A stretch of 64,000 nucleotides of DNA from Conus ventricosus (GCA_018398815.1 CM031618.1:48470813-48534812); one strand, 5' to 3'. Positions 53,195 to 64,000 are shown, counted from the first letter of the stretch. Numbers and translations: made by a program. Notes: a model not told the origin generated them from the letters alone.

Positions 53195-55390
53195 GGCCGT
53201 TAGGCCTGCTCTGTTGGTTAGAATAGTCGTTAGGCCTGCTCTGTTGGTTAGAATAGTCGCTAGGCCTGCACTGTTGGTTAGAATAGTCATTAGGCCTGCA
53301 CTGTTGGTTAGAATAGTCGTTAGGCCTGCACTGTTGGTTAGAATAGTCGTTAGGCCTGCTCTGTTGGTTAGAATAGTCATTAGGCCTGCAGTGTTGGTTA
53401 GAATAGTCGTCAGGCCTGCTCTGTTGGTTACAATAGTCGTTGGGCCTGTTCTGTTGGTTAGAATAGTCGTTAGGCCTGCTCTGTTGGTTACAATAGTCGC
53501 TAGACCTGTTCTGTTGGTTAGAATAGTCGTTAGGCCTGCTCTGTTGGTTACAATAGTCGTTAGGCCTGTTCTGTTGGTTAGAATAGTCGTCAGGCCTGCA
53601 CTGTTGGTTACAATAGTCGTTAGGTCTGCACTGTTGGTTACAATAGTCGTTAGGTCTGCAGTGTTGGTTAGAATAGTCGTTAGGTCTGCACTGTTGGTTA
53701 GAATAGTCGTTAGGTCTGCACTCTTGGCTACAATAGTCGTCAGGTCTGCACTGTTGGTTAGAATAGTCGTTAGGTCTGCACTGTTGGTTACAATAGTCGT
53801 CAGGTCTGCAGTGTTGGTTACAATAGTCGTCAGGTCTGCACTCTTGGCTACAATAGTCGTTAGGTCTGCACTGTTGGTTACAATAGTCGTTAGGTCTGCA
53901 CTGTTGGTTACAATAGTCGTTAGGCCTGAACTGTTGGCTACAATAGTCGTTAGGTCTGCACTGTTGGTTATAATAGTCGTCAGGTCTGCACTGTTGGTTA
54001 CAATAGTCGTCAGGTCTGCACTGTTGGTTACAATAGTCTTTAGGTCTGCACTGTTGGTTACAATAGTCGTCAAGTCTGCACTGTTGGTTACAATAGTCGT
54101 TAGGTCTGCACTCTTGGCTACAATAGTCGTTAGGTCTGCACTGTTGGTTACAGTAGTCGCTAGGTCTGCACTGTTAGTTACAATAGTCGTTAGGTCAGCA
54201 CTCTTGGTTACAATGGTCGTTAGGCCGGCACTGTTGGTTACAATAGTCGTTAGGCCTGTACTGATGGTTAGAATAGTCGTCAGGTCTGCAGTGGTGGTTA
54301 CAATAGTCGTTAGGCCTACAATGTTGGTTACAATAGTCGTTTGGTCTGCATTGTTGGTTAAAATAGTCGTTAGGCCGGCACTATTGGTTAGAATAGTCGT
54401 TAGGTCGGCACTGTTGGTTAGAATAGTCGTTAGGCCTGCACTGTTGGTTACGATAGTCGTTAGGCCTTCACTGTTGGTTGCAATAGTCGTTAGGCCGGCA
54501 CTGTTGGTTACGATAGTCGTTAAGTCTGCATTGTTGGTTAGAATAGTCGTTAGGCCGGCACTGTAGGCTAGAATAGTCGTTAGGCCTGCAATGTTGGTTA
54601 GAATAGTCGTTAGGCCGGCACTGTTGGTTAGAATAGGCGTTAGGCCTGCACTGTGGTTAGAATAGTCGTTAAGCCTGCAGTGTTGGTTAGAATAGTCGTT
54701 AGGCCTGCAGTGTTGGTTAGAATAGTCGTTAGACCTGCACTGTTGGTTAGAATAGTCTTTGGGCCTGCACTGTTGGTTAGAATAGTCGTTGGGCCTGCAC
54801 TGTTGGTTAGAATAGTCGTTAGGCCTGCACTGTTGGTTAGAATAGTCGTTGGGCCTGCACTGTTGGTTAGAATAGTCGTTAGACCTGCACTGTTGGTTAG
54901 AATAGTCGTTAGGCCTGCATTGTTGGTTAGAATAGTTGTTAGGCCTGCAGTGGTGGTTAGAATAGTCGTTAGGCCTGCAGTGTTGGTTAGAATAATCATT
55001 AGGCCTGTAATGTTGGTTAGAATAGTCGTTAGACCTGCACTGTTAGTTAGAATAGTCGTTTGGCCTACACTGTTGGTTTGAATAGTCATTAGGCCTGTAA
55101 TGTTGGTTAGAATAGTCGTTAGACCTGCAGTGTTGGTTAGAATAGTCGTCAGTCCTGCAGTGTTGTTAGAATAGTCGTTAGGCCTGCAGTGTTGGTTAGA
55201 ATAGTCGTTAGGCCTGCAGTGTTGGTTACAATAGTCGTTAGGCCTGCAGTGTTGGTTAGAATAGTCGTTAGGCCTGCAGTGTTGGTTAGAATAGTCGTTA
55301 GGCCTGCAGTGTTGGTTACAATAGTCGTTAGGCCTGCAGTGTTGGTTAGAATAGTCGTTCGGCCTGAACTATTGGTTAGAACAGTTGTCT
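53195..55390. repeat. 30-bp minisatellite, about 73 units, open on both strands
   Basis: Unit GTTAGGCCTGCTCTGTTGGT plus TAGAATAGTC. The - strand encodes a 10-residue repeat such as TNSAGLTTIL in 53,003-54,073 and 54,640-55,089; the + strand encodes RPALLVRIVV in 53,142-54,566. Units of 29 bp near 54,650 and 55,160 break the frames. The - strand version is Thr/Ser/Asn-rich and joins a plausible 5' segment (GVSTTDIAETTVLTNSSG near 55,340-55,420), so if either strand codes it is more likely the - strand, as a mucin-like region. Confidence 0.85.
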
Positions 55391-55840
55391 CAGCAATGTC
55401 CGTTGTGCTGACACCATCCCCTTCTCCTACTCCGCCCTCTTTTTTTCCTGTTCCATCTTCTGTGCCGCCTCAGTGGCAGTGCACCCACGCCGCTCATTCC
55501 GAACCCCCGTCCACAGTCACACCCCGGCCCAGCCCATCACTGCCTCGGCACCGGCAATCCACAGGGAGCAGTCAGTGTCAAGTCGTCAGTAGGCAATCCA
55601 CCGGAAGAGACACTGCACCGCTGCCGAGTCACTTCGGTGGTGTTCAGTTGCGCCTGTTCTGATCCAACATACACAGGACACCACCTACTAAGCCCCCTAC
55701 TGACGACAGTAATTGCGTAGTCGCGGAGCCGGCATGCGTGAGCTCTCCCTCCAGAGGGCGCCACCATGTCCGCCTAGCGACAACCCCTTGAAGTTGCCGA
55801 TACCGGTGACCCCGACGGAATCGAGCCAAGGCCATAGATA
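55391..55840. other. Flank of the 30-bp array
   Basis: GC-rich sequence with possible - strand exon boundary (CAG before AAGATGG near 55,460). Nothing firm. Confidence 0.35.
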
Positions 55841-56225
55841 TAGAGAGGACATTAAAACTGAGTTCACCATGAGAACAGGGCATGAAGATAATGCTATGGA
55901 TTTCCATTCCGGTCTGAGACTGCATGACAGGGCTATATTCTACGCTTACTTTCATGATATCCCAGCGTCAAACAGGCCTGAGAGATACAGACACCTGGAG
56001 TGTTGGTCTGGAAATTTGAGCAACACTCTTAGAGACGCATTCAATAAGTGGATGAAACTCAACTGTGTGGTTCCAGTCTTTCCAACTGAGCCCTAAGTAA
56101 ACTCAACTCTAGGTAGGAGCCGGTCGGCACAGAAAAAAATCTCGCATGGCTCTGATGGGAATCGAACCTACGACCTCCCAACCGGGAGTCCGCGACGCTA
56201 ATCACTTCGCCATAGCGGCTAGTAA
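55840..56225 (-). mobile_element. tRNA-derived SINE (family 1), third copy
   Basis: The tRNA-like head on the - strand (about 56,222-56,145) has GGCGAAGTGATTAGCGTCGC (A-box region) and GTAGGTTCGATTCCCATCAG (B-box). The body ACTGGAACCACACAGTTGAG, CATCCACTTATTGAATG and CACTCCAGGTGTCTG matches the SINE at 1,420-1,692. The extent beyond 55,985 is uncertain. Confidence 0.7.
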
Positions 56226-56273
56226 CTCCGCCGTCTTTGTCTTGGGGCCTGTACCTCTGGGTGGGGTCTTCAC

Positions 56274-56462
56274 GTGTTTTCTGCCGTGGTGATGGGGTCT
56301 GTGGTATTGTTTCTACTCCTGTGCCTCTTCCTTGATGAGACTGCACGTATGGTGGCCAGTGGTGCCAGTCATAATGCCAGCTCCCCTCGGGGAAGGAGGT
56401 ACCTCGTCCATCAGGCCTGTGTTACGTTATCTCTCCACCCGGTGATTGGAGAGGTGCAATAA
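56274..56462 (+). CDS. Possible small secreted peptide gene
   Basis: A 62-codon frame begins MFSAVVMGSVVLFLLLCLFL, a hydrophobic signal-like segment, then DETARMVASGASHNASSPRG, a dibasic RR and YLVHQACVTLSLHPVIGEVQ. The stop codon lies inside an AATAAA hexamer (56,459-56,464). Signal peptide plus dibasic site would fit a peptide precursor, but such a short frame may be chance. Confidence 0.22.
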   Translation: MFSAVVMGSVVLFLLLCLFLDETARMVASGASHNASSPRGRRYLVHQACVTLSLHPVIGEVQ

Positions 56463-56870
56463 ACGTTTGGTGTCTTTGTTTATTGTTTGTTTGTTTGTTT
56501 GTTTCTCCTCGCAAAAAAAAAATTGAAATAAAACCTGTTTACCACCTCATCGTGGAAACAGAGTGTCATATGTGCGTGTTGTTGTCGGTGGTGTTGGTGT
56601 TGTTCTTGTTGCTATTCTTGTTTGTTTGTTGTTGTTTTGCTCCACTTTGTTGCTGCTGCTGTCATTTTTATAGGCCTGTAATGAGCTCATCACGGGAGTA
56701 TGAGTTGCTCCACTTGTTTAATTCCTGCTTACAATTCCCTGCCTCATTTGAGATTTCCTTCCACATTTTTGTTTAGTTGTGGAGGGATGTGTTGACCTGT
56801 GCACCTGCCCCTCCTCACTGTGTGGGGATTGCGTCCTCAAGTCGTCCCCCTTGACGGGGGTCAGCAGTGT
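56463..56870. other. Unassigned sequence
   Basis: GTTT and GTT-rich stretches; no gene supported. Confidence 0.45.
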
Positions 56871-56884
56871 GACAGGACGCCACT

Positions 56885-57410
56885 TCTACAGTCTGTCTGA
56901 AAACGGTCTGTAGATGTACTGGTTTTTGTGTAAATTCTGTCGGAAAACTGTCTGTGGGTGTATGCTTTTTATGTAAATTCTGTCTGAAAACTGCCTGTGG
57001 ATGTATTGCTTTTTATGTAAATTCTGTCTGAAAACTGTCTGTGGATGTATTGCTTTTCATATAGATTCTGTTTGAAAACCGTCAGTGGATGTATTGCTTT
57101 TCATATAAATTCTGTTTGAAAACTGTTTTTCGATGTATTGTATTTCATATAAATTCTGTCTGAAATCTGTCTGTGGATGTATTGCTTTTTATGTAAATTC
57201 TGTCTGAAAACTGCCTGTGGATGTATTGCTTTTTGATATACATTCTGTCTGAAATCGGTCTGTGGGTGTATTGCTTTTGATATACATTCAGTCTGAAATC
57301 TGTCTGTGGGTGTAATGCTTTTGATATAAATTCTGTCTGAAAACTGCCTGTGGATGTATTGCTTTTGATATACATTCTGTCTGAACATTGTCTCGGGATG
57401 TATTGTTTTC
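56885..57410. repeat. 44-bp minisatellite, about 12 units
   Basis: Units of about 44 bp: CTGTCTGAAAACTGTCTGTG, GATGTATTGCTTTTTATG and TAAATT. The array stops directly before the U2-like sequence. Confidence 0.93.
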
Positions 57411-57450
57411 TTCGCTTCTCGGCCTTTTGGCTAAGATCAAAGTGTATCGT
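57411..57450 (+). pseudogene. U2 snRNA 5' fragment
   Basis: TTCGCTTCTCGGCCTTTTGG followed by CTAAGATCAAAGTGTATC matches the highly conserved first ~35 nt of U2 spliceosomal RNA with one extra A. The branch-site recognition region (GTAGTATCTG) that should follow is degenerate or absent, so this is a fragment, not a functional gene. Confidence 0.75.
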
Positions 57451-57532
57451 TTTTCCTTCGGTCGTGACTGCTGGTTCATATCTCTGACCTCTCACAGTGT
57501 ATGTCATGTAACAGGTGATCGTGTCTGTCAAG

Positions 57533-57576
57533 AGGTAAGGTGCAGCACAGGCCACTTCATCTTTGCCCTCGCTCAA
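57533..57576. repeat. 44-bp segment repeated at 61,112-61,155
   Basis: AGAGGTAAGGTGCAGCACAG, GCCACTTCATCTTTGCCCTC and GCTC recur downstream with two changes, outside the larger direct duplication. Confidence 0.8.
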
Positions 57577-58759
57577 GTGTAACTGAGTGACTGTCTATTA
57601 GAATCCAGCCATTGAACTGTGCAGTACAATGCTATTGTAACTGAGTGACTTATTAGAATCTAGCCATTGAACTGTACAGTACAATTCTATTGTAACTGAG
57701 TGACTGTCTATTAGAATCCAGCCATTGAACTGTGCAGTACAATGCTATTGTAACTGAGTGACTTATTAGAATCTAGCCATTGAACTGTACAGTACAATTC
57801 TATTGTAAAACAAATCAAGCAGTGTTCAAGAACTCCTTTAAAACACTTGGCAGAAAATACTGAATTTTAATGAGTAAAAAAAAAGGTGCACACTTGAAAA
57901 ACTGTGCACCCATGAAAAACTGTGCACCCATGAAAAACTGTTGATTTTCCAATCGGTGGTGCACTACATATATTTTCCAGGCACCACTCTCTCATTACAC
58001 AACTAACACCTGTTAAGAATAAAGGTGAAAAAAAACTAGGCTTTGCCTTTTATTGAGGCGTCTCTGTTGTTCTCTGTTGTTTAGTCAACATATACAAGTA
58101 TAAGCCTCTTTCATACGATTTCCGATGTACTGACAGCTTCATGACATGATTCAGATGCTGGCCGAGGCTGCTTGGAATGAACTTAATTGATGATTAGAAT
58201 AAAACCAGTGAATGGACATTTATATTCGAAATTGATTAATGAGCCACCTCCACCCCCTCCCCTTAACACTATCGCTCATACAGCACAGTACTTAAGGACA
58301 CAAGTTGATTGTAATAATGCTAGACGGGTCACATATGTGTATGAGCCTTCAGAAGAAACGGCCCGTTAAGACGTAGCAGTCATCCTTTTTTTTTTTTTTT
58401 CGATCGAGCTGTTGGATAAGAGATCGATGAATAAAGAAGTTCAAGAGATTCGAATCCGAAATTGTTCCAAAATTCTCGTTTTTATTTAATTTCTTTTCTT
58501 TTTTTTACGATTTGACTTTTCATACACAAAAAATCATCAGAAATTGAAACAAATTCACCAGAAAGTTAAAGAGTTATTAAGATTTCTGTTTGCCAACCAC
58601 TCTGTCCTCAAAACGTAACTATGAGAAAGTAGAGTACATCCTGAGTTGCCTGATTTTCAGCCGTGTGGTCTTCACTGGCCGTGGCTGTCCTAACCCTGTC
58701 CTCCTGTCACTCCACAACAGGAGGGGGAGGGGGGGGGGGGCGGCCAGGGGTGACATGTC

Positions 58760-58985
58760 ACGGCAGTGTATCCACAGGATTGAGGCGACAGACGACCCAG
58801 GAGGCATGCAGGTCATGTGACTTCTAACACCAATCACAGCGGTGTGTCCCCCAGGAGGTATGCAGGTCATGTGACTTATTCTAACACCAATCACAGCAGT
58901 GTATCCCCCAGGAGGCAGGCAGGTCATGTGACTTCTTCCAACACCAATCACGGCAGTGTATCCCCTAGGAGGCAGGCCGACCATG
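58760..58985. repeat. 58-bp minisatellite, copy 1
   Basis: Four to five units of AACACCAATCACAGCAGTGT, ATCCCCCAGGAGGCAGGCAG and GTCATGTGACTTCTTC. In copy 2 (63,045-63,330) the number and order of variant units differ. Confidence 0.9.
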
Positions 58986-59117
58986 TGGCGTCTTCCAACA
59001 CGAAACCCCAGGAAACCTTGTGAAGTGATGCCGTTCATCAACAGGTCTCCAGAGGCAACTGGTGTAAGAGCTATGACAACTTGGTGGGCATTTTCTTCCA
59101 GTGCAAGGACGTTTGCG

Positions 59118-59118
<1 letters not shown>

Positions 59119-59169
<51 letters not shown>

Positions 59170-59375
59170 TATCACCATCATCATCATCATCATCATCATC
59201 ATCGTCATCATCAGCAGCAGCAGCTGCATGATAGTAATAATGATTACAAGAACAACAAGCATAATAATAATAACACCAATAATAATAATGACAATAATAA
59301 TGATAATAATAATAATAATGATAGTAATGATAATAATAACAATAATGATGATGATGATAATAATGATAGCAATTA
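59119..59375. repeat. (CAT)n and (AAT)n tract, copy 1
   Basis: Long CAT tract followed by AAT/GAT-rich sequence. The poly-Asp and poly-Tyr open frames come from it. Confidence 0.95.
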
Positions 59376-59426
59376 ATAGTGATAAAAATGAGAAGAAAAA
59401 AGATGGAAGAAGACGAAGAGCTCCTT

Positions 59427-59820
59427 TCATGACGGGACAGATTGGTTGTAAATTTTGTCACTCCTTGTGAATTGAATCATTTCTTCTCCAGTGAACAGAC
59501 TGACCGCTTGAAAAGCTAGAACATTTGTTTCTATCTGTAATGCTTTCTTGTGCAGATAGAGGTTTCTGGGGAACGTTTTCCGCTTACACCAGACCCGTTT
59601 TGTACACAAATGTGTCTCCCTTGAAGTAGCAATCAGCATATGATTGTGGTAGGTTGAATGCAAAAGAAAAGACCTGTTCACAGAATTTTTCGCTTTTTTT
59701 CGGGGTGAGGGATGGAGGGAGACAAATCGGAATTTCCCTGTGGACAAAGATTTCAGGGCCGTACAGTTGCTTTTCTTCTGGTTCGTTTGCACGCTGTAAT
59801 ACAGCACAGGGTTCTAACAC
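59427..59820 (-). pseudogene. Unrecognised decayed coding sequence, copy 1
   Basis: Two overlapping - strand frames look protein-like: KQLYGPEIFVHREIPICLPP then KFCEQVFSFAFNLPQSYADC (59,584-59,820), and in the next frame CKRKTFPRNLYLHKKALQIE (59,427-59,807). They may be parts of one frame broken by an indel near 59,600. No family is recognised. The copy at 63,704-63,994 is nearly identical. Confidence 0.3.
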
Positions 59821-60660
59821 ATTTTTTCCTTTATGTGAATCTTCATGGACGGTGAACCAGTTTGAATGTGTTTATTTTTCTTATAGTCATTCTCTAGTTA
59901 GTTCGTGAAGATTTGTGTCAAAGTTCCTGTCAGAGGAGACTTTAGTTGGAACGATTTCCATGTGGCACCCTCACAGATTCATTAAACTTTAGAACCCGAT
60001 GGCAAATGAAACAAACTGCAGCGGTACTGGAACACGACAAAAAGCAGAAGAGTACACAAAACAAAGTGTGAAGTAACGCAGATTTAATGCACGACACAAA
60101 ACAGGACAAGAAATTTTCGGCAATATGCCTTCCTCGGCGACAAAAAAAATACAGACGTAAACATGCACAATACGCCCCTTGTGAAGCCAAAGTGGTGAAT
60201 GAAGTAGACAGAGGGACAGTGGAAGAGAGGGTGAGTAGAGTTCGAGGAATAGGGCACGAGGAAAGAGGGTAGAGTAAAGTGAGGAGGAGGAAAAGGAGAG
60301 AGAGAGGGGGGGGGGGGGGAGAGGGGAGAAAGAGAGGGGAGAGATAGAGAATGGAAGTAGAGGAAGAGTGGAGAATGATAGAGAGAAGAGGAGGGGAAGG
60401 AGCGTGAGTAGAGGGGGAGGGTGTGATGGTATGTAGTGGGTGTGTTGCATATGAATGAAATGAACAAGAGAAAACACAATAAACTCAAAAAGCATTTTAA
60501 ATGACAAGGGGGGGGGGGGGGGAGAGAAGGGGGTCAGCCACCTAAAGCACCCGACCCAAGTCTGACCCAAGGGTAGGTTGCCCTACCGAAGCACCAAGGG
60601 GGATGAGAGGGGAAAACGGGAGAACCCTGAGAAAAAACCCACTAGCCAGACGCAGCTAAG
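59821..60660. other. Unassigned sequence, GA-rich in part
   Basis: Purine-rich stretch (60,210-60,420) and a G run (60,508-60,522). No gene supported. Confidence 0.45.
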
Positions 60661-60685
60661 AGCTGCAAGGCCCCCTCCCCCCCCC

Positions 60686-60732
<47 letters not shown>

Positions 60733-60895
60733 ACACCACACGCAAATAAAAAATGCACTTGCCCGGGGGCACAACCACACACACACACACATACATACAT
60801 ACATACATACAAGTGCGCGCGTGCATGGTTGTTCATGCACACATACACACGCCAATAAGCACACACACTGGGGGGGGGGGGGGGGGGGAGGGAGG
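60661..60895. repeat. Poly-C, (CA)n, (CATA)n and poly-G tracts
   Basis: C runs (60,671-60,718), CA and CATA tracts and a G run (60,870-60,888). Confidence 0.93.
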
Positions 60896-61455
60896 GTTAC
60901 AATGGGGAATAAATGATAAATGGGTAAATGTACAAACAAGGCATACATTAAGACATCTGGGTGTAGCATAGGACGTAGGTGGTGCTATGGTGGCCGCAAC
61001 AGAAAAAAAGGGCAAAAAATAAGAGCATTAACGCAAAAGATAGATATGCGGTCATGATGAGAGGCGCTAACAACACTCCCAATGACACAAACACACCAAA
61101 AAAAAAAAACAGAGGTAAGGTACAGCACAGGCCACTTCATCTTTCCCCTCGCTCTCAATGGCATCATTGTTGTTATCGCTGCTACAGCTGCTGTCTGTGC
61201 CTGCCTTTTTTTCATATGCAATGCTGTTTTCTTCTCACTTAGCGAGATATGGAGCGAGGCTTATTCCTTCCTTCCTTTGCCACTGATTATGGACAGACGG
61301 ATTGGGACGTTGGAAACGTGGAAAGTGGATGTAAAGAGATGGGGAAAATAGACGGACGTGTGTTTACAAGAGGAAGAAAACAGGAGAGCCGGTTTCCTCT
61401 CCTGTCTACACTGGGTTTGTTTGGTATGCAGTGTACTCACACGCGTTTCTAAAGT
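60896..61455. other. Unassigned sequence
   Basis: Contains the second copy of the 44-bp segment (61,112-61,155). No gene recognised. Confidence 0.45.
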
Positions 61456-61457
61456 CC

Positions 61458-61465
61458 ACACACAC

Positions 61466-61515
<50 letters not shown>
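61458..61515. repeat. (CA)n microsatellite
   Basis: Long CA tract. Confidence 0.95.
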
Positions 61516-61516
<1 letters not shown>

Positions 61517-61517
61517 T

Positions 61518-61895
61518 CATGTTGCGAAAGTCATACTCAGACAAAAGGCACACCCTATCCGCACTTGTTGAGTCAGTCATACTAAGACAAAAACATCCTA
61601 TCAGGACTTGTTGAGTCAGTCATACTGAGAAAAAAAGCACACACCCTATCCGCACATGTTGAGTCAGTCACATGGAGACAACGAGCACACCTTATCTGCA
61701 CATGTTGAGTCAGTCACACTGATACAACAAGCACACCCCCTATCTGCACATGTCGAGTCAGTCACATGGAGACAACAAGCACACACCCTATCTGCACATG
61801 TTGAGTCAGTCACACTGATACAACAAGCATACACCCTATCTGCACATGTTGAGTCGTCATACTGATACAACAAGCACACACCACATCTGCACACA
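61518..61895. repeat. ~48-bp minisatellite with AP-1-like words
   Basis: About seven units of CATGTTGAGTCAGTCACACT, GATACAACAAGCACACACCC and TATCTGCA. Nearly every unit carries TGAGTCA. Confidence 0.92.
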
Positions 61896-62045
61896 TTTTC
61901 TTCTGCTCACATGGAATTGGATTCGATGGTACCATGGCCATGAGTCAATTCAGTGACGTCACACGGAAACAGACCTTTCTATGTCAAAACGAAACGTGGT
62001 TTAAAGTTGTGAACAAACACAACTACTCATTTGAAACTACAATGT

Positions 62046-63466
62046 CAAGTGTAACTGAGTGACTGTCTATTAGAATCTAGCCATTGAACTGTGCAGTACA
62101 ATTCTATTGTAAAACAAATCAAGCAGTGTCCAAGAATTCCTTTAAAACACTTGGCAGAGATATACTGAATTTTAATGAGTAAAAACAAAAGGTGCACACA
62201 TGAAAAACTGTGCACCCATGAAAAACTGTGCACCCATGAAAAACTGTTGATTTCCCAATCGGGGGTGCACTAAAGTATTTTCATACACCACTCCCTCATT
62301 ACACAACTAACACCTGTTAAGAATAAAGATGAAAAAAGTAGGCTTTGCCTTTTCTTGAGGCGTCTCTGTTATTCTCTGTTGTTTAGTCAACATATACAAG
62401 TATAAGCCTCTTTCTACGATTTCCGATGTACTGACAGCTTCATGACATGATTCAGATGCTGGCCGAGGCTGCTTGGAATGAACTTAATTGATGATTAGAA
62501 TAAAACCAGTGAATGGACATTTATATTTGAAAACTGAACAATGAGCCACCTCCACCCCATCCCCTTAACACTATCGCTCATACAGCACAGTACTTAAGGA
62601 CACATGTTCATTGTAATAATGCTAGACGGGTCACATATGTGTATGAGCCTTCAGAAGAAACGGCCCGTTAAGATGTAGCAGTCATCCTTTTTTTTCTTCG
62701 ATCGAGCTGTTGGATAAGAGATCGATAAATAAAGAAGTTCAAGAGATTCGAATGGAAATTGTTCCAAAATTCTCGTTTTTATTCATTTTTTTCTTTCTTT
62801 TTTTTACGATTTGACTTTTCATACACAAAAATCATCAGAAATTGAAACAAATTCATCAGAAAGTTAAAGAGTTATTAAGATTTCTGTTGCCAACCACTCT
62901 GTCCTCAAAACGTAACTATGAGAAAGTAGAGTACATCCTGAGTTGCCTGATTTCAGCCGTGTGGTCTTCACTGGCCGTGGCTGTCCTAACCCTGTCCTCC
63001 TGTCACTCACAACAGGAGGGGGAGGGGGGCGGCCAGGGGTGACATGTCACGGCAGTGTATCCACAGGATTGAGGCGACAGACGACCCAGGAGGCATGCAG
63101 GTCATGTGACTTCTAACACCAATCACAGCGGTGTGTCCCCCAGGAGGTATGCAGGTCATGTGACTTATTCTAACACCAATCACGGCAGTGTATCCCCAGG
63201 AGGCAGGCCGACCATGTGACTTCTTCCAACACCAATCACGGCAGTGTATCCCCTAGGAGGCAGGCAGGTCATGTGACTTCTAACACCAATCACGGCAGTG
63301 TATCCCCTAGGAGGCAGGCCGACCATGTGGCTTCTTCCAACACGAAACCCCAGGAAACCTTGTGAAGTGATGCCGTTCATCAACAGGTCTCCAGAGGCAA
63401 CTGGTGTAAGAGCTATGACAACTTGGTGGGCATTTTCTTCCAGTGCAAGGACGTTTGCGTCATCAC

Positions 63467-63512
<46 letters not shown>

Positions 63513-64000
63513 TATCACCATCATCATCATCATCATCGTCATCAGCAGCAGCAGCAGCTGCATGATAGTAATAATGATTACAAGAACAACAAGCATAATA
63601 ATAATAACACCAATAATAATAATGACAATAATAATGATAATAATAATAATGATAGTAATGATAAATAATACAATAATGATGATGATGATAATAATGATAG
63701 CAATTAATAGTGATAAAAATGAGAAGAAAAAAATTGGAAGAAGACGAAGAGCTCCTTTCCTGACGGGACAGATTGGTTGTAAATTTTGTCACTCCTTGTG
63801 AATTGAATCATTTCTTCTCCAGTGAACAGACTGACCGCTTGAAAAGCTAGAACATTTGTTTCTATCTGTAATGCTTTCTTGTGCAGATAGAGGTTTCTGG
63901 GGAACGTTTTCCGCTTACACCAGACCCGTTTTGTACACAAATGTGTCTCCCTTGAAGTAGCAATCAGCATATGATTGTGGTAGGTTGAATGCAAAAGAAA
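62046..64000. repeat. Direct duplication, copy 2
   Basis: Second copy of 57,576-59,690, still matching at the window edge. Offset between copies is about 4.3-4.4 kb. Confidence 0.92.
63704..63994 (-). pseudogene. Unrecognised decayed coding sequence, copy 2
   Basis: Counterpart of 59,427-59,820, with CKRKTFPRNLYLHKKALQIE. It is cut by the window edge. Confidence 0.28.

Larger units (their letters stand above)
57576..59690. repeat. Direct duplication, copy 1
   Basis: It matches 62,046-64,000 in the same orientation over at least 2 kb with few differences. At its start, a unit of about 57 bp (TAACTGAGTGACTGTCTATT, AGAATCCAGCCATTGAACTG) is present four times, against once in copy 2. Shared contents are a 58-bp minisatellite (58,760-58,985), the CAT/CAA tract and the - strand open region around 59,430-59,690. 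Confidence 0.92.

Noticed and set aside
53142..54566. 474-codon + strand frame with RPALLVRIVV repeats as a real gene
   Set aside because: It is the shadow of the 30-bp array; its hydrophobic-basic repeat has no plausible flanking domains, and the opposite strand gives a more protein-like composition.
56145..56225. A genuine tRNA gene
   Set aside because: It has A- and B-box-like words but no convincing cloverleaf or anticodon arm, and it is joined to the SINE body found at two other loci.
57411..57450. A functional U2 snRNA gene
   Set aside because: Only about the first 35 nt match; the branch-site pairing region, Sm site and 3' stem-loops are missing.
58619..59461. 280-codon - strand frame with poly-Asp, poly-Tyr and a repeated SHMTCLPPGGYTAVIGV block, considered as a SET-like or repeat protein
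   Set aside because: Most of it is translation of a CAT tract and a 58-bp minisatellite (not divisible by 3, so the frame only persists locally).

Overview
This looks like a window from an animal nuclear genome, most likely a mollusc. It has long di-, tri- and tetranucleotide microsatellites, many minisatellites, tRNA-derived SINEs, 2A-bearing non-LTR retrotransposons, Penelope-like elements (PLEs) and one interrupted gene with phase-consistent introns. There are no bacterial-style operons, rRNA genes or CRISPR arrays. Most open frames are microsatellite translations and are left out. The species assignment is inference.

Positions 1-29,845 form a giant inverted repeat. The left arm (1 to about 7,740) matches the reverse complement of the right arm (about 11,390-29,845). 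The spacer is about 3.6 kb and holds an old LINE fragment, a GA tract, a solo hammerhead-ribozyme repeat and a gap of exactly 1,000 N (10,379-11,378). The arms differ by large indels: a 5-kb LINE, expanded 39-bp and 40-bp arrays and a 0.6-kb insertion only on the right; a 221-bp MITE only on the left. The round gap and the error-like indels of the right arm make two oppositely oriented haplotigs as likely as a real palindrome.

The one host gene I recognise is a SABATH-type SAM-dependent carboxyl methyltransferase. Eight exons lie on the + strand (21,949-46,730). Exons A, B and the start of C recur on the - strand of the left arm (2,394 down to 1). Intron phases agree at six of the seven junctions and need a one-base correction at the seventh. 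Exons A and B are intact on the left; every + strand exon except D, and that includes the right-arm copies of A-C, carries single-base frameshifts.

The introns and flanks are filled with mobile and tandem DNA. They include a 5-kb LINE with a 2A-like motif (24.5-29.5 kb), 54-bp and 50-bp minisatellites with a SINE (30.1-32.3 kb), a PLE with pseudo-LTR direct repeats carrying hammerhead motifs (33.97-37.17 kb), an array of about 660-bp repeats each with a hammerhead ribozyme (37.3-39.9 kb), and 42-bp, 59-bp and C-rich minisatellites (40.9-46.3 kb).

Downstream of the gene are a LINE with RNase H whose 5' end is inverted (48.1-50.85 kb), a 30-bp array open on both strands (53.2-55.4 kb), a SINE, a 44-bp array followed by a U2 snRNA 5' fragment, and a direct duplication of at least 2 kb (57.6-59.7 and 62.05-64.0 kb). 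The most interesting signal is the concentration of hammerhead ribozymes of at least three kinds, with a retrozyme-like array beside a hammerhead-bearing PLE.
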